Of a DNA stretch of 64,000 bases, positions 58,902-64,000 are shown piece after piece (positions within the stretch are counted from its first letter, which is position 1; each line of letters opens with the position of its first letter). The stretch is from Amycolatopsis acidiphila (lineage in GTDB: Bacteria > Actinomycetota > Actinomycetes > Mycobacteriales > Pseudonocardiaceae): contig NZ_CP090063.1 in the NCBI RefSeq assembly GCF_021391495.1, forward strand, positions 5,704,001 through 5,768,000. The letters are read 5' to 3'. The notes under the pieces were generated by a model that saw only the letters and a program-made list of their open reading frames with translations, had not been told where the DNA came from and did not search any database. The position numbers and the translations under genes are program-made.

Positions 58902-60683
58902 TCAACTCCGCAGCGGCTGGAGGCGTAACGCCAACTGGATCTCCAGGGCGCGCGACGGCGACTGCCAGTCCTCGCCCAACAAGGAACCCACCCGCTCGAG
59001 TCGCTGCACCACTGTGTTCACGTGCACGTGCAACGCCTGCTTCGCGCGGTTCAACTGGCCGCCCGCGGCGAAGTACGCGTCGAGCGTGCGCACCAGTTCC
59101 GTACCCCGGCGCGCGTCGTACTCCAGGACCGGGCCCAGTGCGCGGCCGACGAAGCCGTCGAGGTCGGCGCGGTCGCCGAGCAGCACGCCGAGGAAGCCGA
59201 GCCCGTCCGCGGAGGCACCTTCCCCCGCGCGGCCCAGCGCCAGCAACGCCCGCAGGCAGCGGACCGCTTCGGCGTGGGCCTCGGCGATCGCCGACGGGCC
59301 GCGGGCAGGACCGGCCGCGCCCACCGTCACCGGACTGTCCACCATGGACCCCAGTTCCGCCGCGAGGCGAGAAGCCAGCGCGGAAGTATCTTCCGCGCGA
59401 GAGAGTAGGACCACCTCGTCCGCGTGGCTGCCCGCCAGGACCGCATGACGGGCGGCAGCCATCGCGAGCCGGCTGCGCGACACCGTCTCCGCGTGCGCCA
59501 CGAGCACGACGTGCGCCTCGGCCAGGTCCACGCCCAGCCGCGCGGCCCGCGCCACCAGCGCACCGGGGTTGCGCTCGGGCGCGGTCAGCAGGTCCGTCAG
59601 CAGCTCGCCGCGCACCTCGTCCTCGGCCTTCGCCACCGACCGGCGCAGCATCAACAGCAACGCGGTGACCACCGCGGCCCGTTCGAACAGCCGCCGGTCC
59701 GCGTCGAGCAGCTCCGGCCGTCCCGCGAGCACGATGCTGCCCAGCGGCTCCGGCCCGGCCTGCACCGCGCAGACCCAGGTGTCCTCGCCGGCCACCGAGC
59801 GGCCCGAAGCCCGGGACGCGGCGACCGCTTCGGCCCGCGGCGCGGAAACCGCCGCCCCGGCGCGGGCGAGCTCGCCGCCCTCGGCGTCGAACAGCCCGAT
59901 CGCCCCGTGCAGCACGTCGGCCACCGCGGCGGCGACGTCGGGCACGTCCCCGCCGCGCAGCACCAGGTCCATGAGCCGGTCGTGCGCCTCTTCCGCGCGG
60001 TGCATGGCCGCGCTGTGCGAGCTGATCTCCTCCAGCAGCCGCGCGTTGTCCAGCGCGATCGCGGCGTGGTCCGCGAGCGACGACAGCAGCGCCACCTCGT
60101 CGGGGGTGAACTCCCGCGGCGTGCGGTCCGACGCGTAGAGCACGCCGATCACCTCGCGGCCGCCCAGCGACAGCGGCACCCCGAGGATCGCGGCGAGCCC
60201 TTCGTCACGCACCGCGTCGTCGATCGGCGAGGTGTGCTGGAACCGGCGGTCGCGGAAGTAGTCCGGGCTGGCGTAGGGCCGGGCGGTCTGCGCGACCAGC
60301 CCGCCGATCCCCTCCCCCATCCCGAGCGCGACCTCCTTGAACAGCTGCGACACGCACCCGTCGGTGACCCGCATGTACGTCCGGCCCGCGGCCTCGTCGT
60401 TCAGGCTCAGGTACGACACGTCCGCGCCGAGCAGGGTCCGGGCGCGGCGCACGATCGAGCGCAGCACCGCGTCCGGGTCGTGCAGCCGCGCCAGGTCGCT
60501 GGCCGTGTCGAACAACGCGGTCAGCTCCGCCTCGCGGCGGCGGTGCGCGCTCAGCGTCGCGGAGATCCGCAGCGCCAGTTCGGTCGCCTTGCCCAGGTCC
60601 GGGTTCGCGGCCCCGGCCTCGGCGAGCTGCTCGCTGCCCGCCCCGCCGGCGAGCAGGTCGAGCAGCCGCAGCACGTCGTCCAC
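58902..60683 (-). CDS. GAF-domain PucR/CdaR-type transcriptional regulator
   Basis: A 593-residue protein. Residues 60-225 are a GAF sensor (LFDTASDLARLHDPDAVLRS, IGVLYASDRTPREFTPDEVA). A linker domain of the PucR type spans about 290-420. The C-terminal PucR helix-turn-helix (about 530-585: LDAYFAAGGQLNRAKQALHV, HVNTVVQRLERVGSLLGED) has the HVNTxxxRLxRI signature. Such one-component regulators usually activate catabolic operons on binding a metabolite. It is followed after 12 bases on the minus strand side by the MHS transporter and 3-hydroxybutyrate dehydrogenase genes, so all three may share a transcript. GTG 60683 is the likely start. Confidence 0.87.
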   Translation of the reverse strand: MDDVLRLLDLLAGGAGSEQLAEAGAANPDLGKATELALRISATLSAHRRREAELTALFDTASDLARLHDPDAVLRSIVRRARTLLGADVSYLSLNDEAAGRTYMRVTDGCVSQLFKEVALGMGEGIGGLVAQTARPYASPDYFRDRRFQHTSPIDDAVRDEGLAAILGVPLSLGGREVIGVLYASDRTPREFTPDEVALLSSLADHAAIALDNARLLEEISSHSAAMHRAEEAHDRLMDLVLRGGDVPDVAAAVADVLHGAIGLFDAEGGELARAGAAVSAPRAEAVAASRASGRSVAGEDTWVCAVQAGPEPLGSIVLAGRPELLDADRRLFERAAVVTALLLMLRRSVAKAEDEVRGELLTDLLTAPERNPGALVARAARLGVDLAEAHVVLVAHAETVSRSRLAMAAARHAVLAGSHADEVVLLSRAEDTSALASRLAAELGSMVDSPVTVGAAGPARGPSAIAEAHAEAVRCLRALLALGRAGEGASADGLGFLGVLLGDRADLDGFVGRALGPVLEYDARRGTELVRTLDAYFAAGGQLNRAKQALHVHVNTVVQRLERVGSLLGEDWQSPSRALEIQLALRLQPLRS

Positions 60684-60695
60684 CCGCTCATCGTC

Positions 60696-62033
60696 TCACT
60701 GCGTGGCGGGCGCCGAGGCCGTTTCGGCCGGCACGGAGTCGTGCAGCGAGGTCCGGGCCGTCTCGCGGGCACTGACCAGCGCGATCACCGTGAGCACGCA
60801 CATCGCGACCACGTACAGCGAGACCGCCGTCGTGCCACCGGTGCTCTTGAACAACGCCACCGCGACGATCGGCGCCAGCGCGCCGGCCGCGATGGAGGAC
60901 AGCTGGCCGCCGACGGACAGGCCGGTGTAGCGGACGCGGGTGCTGAACTGCTCGGCGAAGAACGCGGCCTGCGGCCCGTACATCGCGCCGTGCAGCACCA
61001 GCCCGATCGTCGCCGACACCGCGATCAGCAGTGGCGAGCGGGTGTCCATCAGCGCGAAGAACCCGAAGGCCCAGCCCGCCATCGCGACCGCGCCGAACAG
61101 GTACACCGGCTTGCGCCCGACCCGGTCGGACAGCGCGCCCCACAGCGGGATCGTCACGAAGTGCACGGCCGAGCCGATGAGCACCGCGTTGAGCCCGGCG
61201 GACTTGCCCAGCCCCAGCCCGGTGGTGACGTAGACCAGGATGAACGCGGTGAGCACGTAGTAGGACACGTTCTCGGCCATCCGGGCGCCGATCGTGACGA
61301 GCACCTGCCGCCAGCTGTTCCGGAACACCTCGACCACCGGCACGTGCGGCTCGGCCCGGCGCTCGGCCTTGCGCTGGGCGGCGAGGAACACCGGGGACTC
61401 GGTGACGGTCAGCCGGATCCACAGCCCGATCACCACCAGCACGCCCGAGAGCAGGAACGGGATCCGCCAGCCCCAGGACGCGAAGGCCGCGTCCGACTGC
61501 ACGGCGGCGAGGACCGCGAGCACCGCGGTGGCCAGCAGATTCCCGCCCGGCGCGCCGCACTGCGGCCAGGAAGCCCAGAAGCCGCGGCGGGCGGCGTCGC
61601 CGTGCTCGGACACGATGAGCACCGCGCCGCCCCACTCACCACCGAGCGCGAAGCCCTGCACCAGCCGCAGCAGCGTGAGCAGCAGCGGCGCGGCCGCGCC
61701 GACGGCGGCGTAGCTGGGCAGCAGGCCCATCGCCGCGGTCGAGCCACCCATCAGCAGCAGGCTGAACACGAGCAGCTTCTTGCGCCCGATCTTGTCGCCG
61801 AAGTGACCGAACACCACACCGCCCAGCGGCCGGGCGAGGAAGCCGATCGCGTAGGTGGCGAACGAGAGCAGGGTGCCGGTCAGCGGATCGGCACCGGGGA
61901 AGAACAGCTTGTTGAACACGAGCGCGGCCGCGGAGCCGTAGAGGAAGAAGTCGTACCACTCGATGGTCGTGCCGATGAGGCTGGCGGCCACCACCTTCGC
62001 GATCGGCCGCCGCTCGGTGCCGGGACTGGACAA
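60696..62033 (-). CDS. MHS-family transporter, candidate 3-hydroxybutyrate importer
   Basis: A 12-helix MHS symporter of about 445 residues: VVAASLIGTTIEWYDFFLYG, GHFGDKIGRKKLLVFSLLLM, GGEWGGAVLIVSEHGDAARR and LSDRVGRKPVYLFG. The start is best placed at TTG 62033, with AAAGGAG eight bases upstream; GTG 62042 adds three residues inside that site. It lies between the dehydrogenase gene (27 bases upstream) and the PucR-type regulator (12 bases downstream) on the same strand. This makes uptake of 3-hydroxybutyrate or a similar short hydroxyacid likely, though not shown. Confidence 0.85.
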   Translation of the reverse strand: MSSPGTERRPIAKVVAASLIGTTIEWYDFFLYGSAAALVFNKLFFPGADPLTGTLLSFATYAIGFLARPLGGVVFGHFGDKIGRKKLLVFSLLLMGGSTAAMGLLPSYAAVGAAAPLLLTLLRLVQGFALGGEWGGAVLIVSEHGDAARRGFWASWPQCGAPGGNLLATAVLAVLAAVQSDAAFASWGWRIPFLLSGVLVVIGLWIRLTVTESPVFLAAQRKAERRAEPHVPVVEVFRNSWRQVLVTIGARMAENVSYYVLTAFILVYVTTGLGLGKSAGLNAVLIGSAVHFVTIPLWGALSDRVGRKPVYLFGAVAMAGWAFGFFALMDTRSPLLIAVSATIGLVLHGAMYGPQAAFFAEQFSTRVRYTGLSVGGQLSSIAAGALAPIVAVALFKSTGGTTAVSLYVVAMCVLTVIALVSARETARTSLHDSVPAETASAPATQ

Positions 62034-62069
62034 GGTCAACACTCCTTTGTGTCGCGGGGAAATCGGGGG

Positions 62070-62828
62070 TCAGGCGGCGGTCCAGCCGCCGTCGACGGGC
62101 AGCGAGACGCCGGTGACCTGGCGGGCGTGCTCGCCGCAGAGCCACCGCACCAGCCCGGCGACCTCGGCCGGGTCGATCAGCCGTTTGATGGCGGCCCGCC
62201 GCAGCAGGACCTGGCCGACCACTTCGGACTCGGCGAGCCCGTGTGCGGCGGCCTGGTCGCGGACCTGGTCGCGCACCAGCGGGGTGTCGACGTAGCCGGG
62301 GTTGACGCAGTTGCTGGTGACCCCGTGCGGCGCACCCTCCAGTGCGGCCACTTTGGACAGTCCTTCGAGCGCGTGCTTCGCCGCGACGTAGGCGGACTTG
62401 AACGGGCTCGCCCGCAGTCCGTGCACACTGGAGACGTTGACGATCCGGCCGTGGCCGCGGGCGTACATGTGCGGCAGGACCTTGCGGATCAGCAGGAACG
62501 GCGCGGTGACCATGACCTGCTGCACCCGGGCGAACACCTCGGGCGGGAACTCGGGCAGGGGCGCCACGTGCTGGAAGCCGGCGTTGTTGACCAGGATGTC
62601 GACCTCGGCCGGCAGCGCGTCGACCGCGGCCGGATCGGCGAGGTCGCAGGTGTGCGCCCAGCCGCCGGTCTCGGCGACGACGCGTTCGGCGGCGGCGCCG
62701 TCGATGTCGACGGCGTGCACCTTGGCCCCGGCATCGGCGAGCGCCAGGACGCACGCGCGCCCGATCCCGCTGCCAGCGCCCGTGACCAGGGCGATCCGGC
62801 CGTCCAGTTCGGTTACCGAGCCGTTCAT
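62070..62828 (-). CDS. bdhA: 3-hydroxybutyrate dehydrogenase
   Basis: A 252-residue SDR. ALVTGAGSGIGRACVLALAD binds NAD, with Asp in VHAVDIDG after beta-2 favouring NAD. NNAGFQHVAPLPEFPPEVFA and SVHGLRASPFKSAYVAAKHA are the substrate-loop stretches specific for D-3-hydroxybutyrate dehydrogenases (the GFQHV Gln and SxHG regions), and the catalytic Tyr/Lys are in YVAAK. It oxidises 3-hydroxybutyrate to acetoacetate. It is the first gene of the bdhA-transporter-regulator string. ATG 62828 is preceded by TACGGT eight bases away and no ribosome site; in-frame sequence to 62894 looks unlike protein. Confidence 0.9.
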   Translation of the reverse strand: MNGSVTELDGRIALVTGAGSGIGRACVLALADAGAKVHAVDIDGAAAERVVAETGGWAHTCDLADPAAVDALPAEVDILVNNAGFQHVAPLPEFPPEVFARVQQVMVTAPFLLIRKVLPHMYARGHGRIVNVSSVHGLRASPFKSAYVAAKHALEGLSKVAALEGAPHGVTSNCVNPGYVDTPLVRDQVRDQAAAHGLAESEVVGQVLLRRAAIKRLIDPAEVAGLVRWLCGEHARQVTGVSLPVDGGWTAA

Positions 62829-62924
62829 AGCGACCGACCGTAAGCGCCGGAATGCGACCGGGCCATGTGCCTGGACACCACAGCTGTCGACCACGAAGTG
62901 GCCCTGGTCGCCACCCTTGATTAC

Positions 62925-62938
62925 CTGACTAAGGTCAG
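62925..62938. promoter_or_regulatory. CTGAC-TAAG-GTCAG operator over the MarR-GNAT promoter
   Basis: The inverted repeat CTGAC/GTCAG overlaps TAAGGT (62930-62935), which ends six bases before ATG 62942 and is the likely -10 box of a leaderless transcript. A MarR dimer bound here would repress its own gene. The divergent bdhA start is about 100 bases away. Confidence 0.6.
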
Positions 62939-62941
62939 AGA

Positions 62942-63829
62942 ATGGAGAAGATCGAGCAGGTCAGGCGGTTCAACCGCACGGTGACGCAGCGGATCGGCGC
63001 GCTCAACGACGCGTACCTGTCACAGGACCGCCCGCTCGGGCAGGCGCGTGTGCTGTGGGAGATCGGCCCCGAGGGCTGCGACGTGCGGGCGCTGCGCGCG
63101 CGGCTGGACGTCGACTCGGGCTATCTCAGCCGCCTGCTGCGCGCGCTGGAGACCGACGGCCTGGTCGTCGTGGAGCGCAGCGAGGACGACGGGCGCGTCC
63201 GGACCGCGCGGCTCACCCCTAGCGGGCTCGCCGAGCGGGAGACCCTCGACAGCCGCTCCGACGAGCTGGCGACGTCGATCCTCGCACCGCTCAGCGAGCG
63301 GCAGCGCAGCCGGCTCGTCACCGCGATGGAGGAGGTCGAACGGCTGCTCCTCGCGTCCACTGTGGACGTCGCGGTGACGGATCCCCGTGCGCCGAGCGCC
63401 CGGTCGTGCTTGCGGGCGTACTTCGCGGAGATCGGCGAGCGCTTCGACGACGGCTTCGAGCACGGCCGTTCGCTGACCCCGGACGAGGCCGTGATGACCC
63501 CGCCGACCGGGGTGTTCCTGGTCGCCGCCCTGCACGGCGAGCCGGTCGGTTGCGGCGGCCTGCTGTTCGAGGACCAGGGTTCGGCCTACCTCAAGCGGAT
63601 GTGGGTGTCGCCGTCCGCGCGCGGGCTCGGGCTGGGCCGGCGACTGCTCGCCGAGCTGGAGCAGCACGCCCTCGCCGGTGGCGCGCGCCTCGCACGACTG
63701 GAGACCAACCGGGTGCTGGGCGAGGCGATCGGGCTGTACCGCGCGGCCGGCTACCGCGAGGTGCCCGCCTTCAACGACGAGCCGTATGCCCATCACTGGT
63801 TCGAGAAGGAGCTGCACGTCGTGAGGTGA
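62942..63829 (+). CDS. MarR-GNAT fusion: regulator with acetyltransferase domain
   Basis: The protein has 295 residues in two domains. Residues 5-140 are MarR (VRRFNRTVTQRIGALNDAYL, GCDVRALRARLDVDSGYLSR, LLRALETDGLVVVERSEDDG). Residues 155-295 are a GNAT acetyltransferase with the CoA loop MWVSPSARGLGLGRRLLAEL and RLETNRVLGEAIGLYRAAGY. The fusion is recurrent in actinobacteria and proteobacteria, but what it acetylates is unknown. It begins with a probable leaderless start inside its own operator. It is divergent from the 3-hydroxybutyrate genes, so it could also act on them. Confidence 0.88.
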   Translation: MEKIEQVRRFNRTVTQRIGALNDAYLSQDRPLGQARVLWEIGPEGCDVRALRARLDVDSGYLSRLLRALETDGLVVVERSEDDGRVRTARLTPSGLAERETLDSRSDELATSILAPLSERQRSRLVTAMEEVERLLLASTVDVAVTDPRAPSARSCLRAYFAEIGERFDDGFEHGRSLTPDEAVMTPPTGVFLVAALHGEPVGCGGLLFEDQGSAYLKRMWVSPSARGLGLGRRLLAELEQHALAGGARLARLETNRVLGEAIGLYRAAGYREVPAFNDEPYAHHWFEKELHVVR

Positions 63830-63849
63830 CGTGGCAGGCCTGACGCAGC

Positions 63850-63883
63850 GGTGGGTGCGGCCCCGCCCGGAACCGCACCCACC
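63850..63883. terminator. Bidirectional hairpin
   Basis: GGTGGGTGCGG (63850-63860) and CCGCACCCACC (63873-63883) form a perfect 11-bp stem with a 12-base loop between two convergent genes. Confidence 0.75.
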
Positions 63884-63887
63884 GTCG

Positions 63888-64000
63888 TCACGGCACGAGG
63901 ATCGCCCGGCCGCGGATCCGGCCCGCGTCCAGGTCGTCGAGCGCGTCCTGGAATCGGTCGAGCGGGTACTTCGTGGTGTGCAGGCGGACCTGGCCGCGCG
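63888..64000 (-). CDS. 3' end of a zinc-type alcohol dehydrogenase (partial)
   Basis: Only the last 36 codons are in the window: RGQVRLHTTKYPLDRFQDAL, then DDLDAGRIRGRAILVP, stop at 63888-63890. This is the usual C-terminus of NAD(P)-dependent medium-chain alcohol dehydrogenases (AdhA type). The catalytic part lies beyond the right edge, so nothing more can be said. Confidence 0.7.
   Translation of the reverse strand, partial: RGQVRLHTTKYPLDRFQDALDDLDAGRIRGRAILVP

Noticed and set aside
30168-62033. The three MHS transporters as one duplicated locus
   Set aside because: They differ in sequence details and lie in unrelated contexts; members of one large family rather than a recent duplication.
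1-64000. tRNA or rRNA genes, transposases, prophage, att sites, replication origin
   Set aside because: I looked for conserved tRNA TTCGA/CCA-type ends, DDE transposase or integrase motifs and DnaA-box clusters and saw none I could support.

Overview
The window is high-GC (about 70% by eye), dense and single-copy, with many GTG and TTG starts, short overlaps between co-directional genes and actinobacterial family content (CsbD, DUF427, DUF6131, SEC-C, PPOX/F420-type enzymes, MHS transporters, many TetR/MarR/MerR/IclR regulators). It looks like the chromosome of a filamentous actinomycete, most probably a Pseudonocardiaceae such as Amycolatopsis. I saw no rRNA, tRNA, CRISPR array, transposase or prophage.

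Layout. 1-4.2 kb: phenylacetate catabolism, with paaZ (cut by the left edge) divergent from paaI-paaK-paaR and palindromic operators between them. 4.2-9.6 kb: CsbD, a septum-formation-type membrane protein, and a heterodimeric ABC exporter divergent from its TetR. 9.8-14.4 kb: a DHFR-like protein, a 1124-residue RecB-like nuclease/helicase and a DUF427 protein. 14.4-18.8 kb: two repeat-rich stretches around a glyoxalase-like gene and a beta-hydroxyacid dehydrogenase, then a formate/nitrite channel, a Nudix hydrolase and a MerR/TipAS regulator. 18.8-25 kb: a frameshifted lipase-like gene, a membrane sulfatase, fragments of two secreted enzymes joined head to head, and several very small genes. 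25-30 kb: leuB, 47-bp and 33-bp tandem repeats, a YqjM-type flavoenzyme, ilvA and a globin. 30-38 kb: an MHS transporter, a DUF2235 hydrolase, quinone reductase/MarR, IclR with a two-subunit CoA transferase, and a PPOX protein.

38.5-41.65 kb holds the most interesting system. Three overlapping genes encode a PAS-like/GAF/PP2C phosphatase, a cobalamin-binding protein with the Wx9EH signature of CarH/LitR photoreceptors but no DNA-binding domain, and a STAS anti-anti-sigma protein. This looks like a B12 (possibly light) sensor wired into a partner-switching pathway instead of onto DNA. The next 2.7 kb (41.6-44.3 kb) is a run of decaying genes. 44.3-49.4 kb: two large secreted carbohydrate-active proteins around a Nudix hydrolase. 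49.6-56.4 kb: a second MHS transporter, small enzymes, and a Baeyer-Villiger monooxygenase with its TetR.

56.4-62.8 kb reads as a poly(3-hydroxybutyrate) scavenging locus: secreted depolymerase, secreted oligomer hydrolase, GAF/PucR regulator, MHS transporter and 3-hydroxybutyrate dehydrogenase. The acetoacetate formed could be activated by the CoA transferase at 36.4-37.8 kb. The window ends with a MarR-GNAT fusion and the 3' end of an alcohol dehydrogenase.

Two features recur. Many genes without a Shine-Dalgarno site have a TAnnnT hexamer 6-7 bases before the start codon, which suggests leaderless transcription. The palindrome TCCACAGTGGA and close variants also turn up repeatedly in coding and non-coding DNA.
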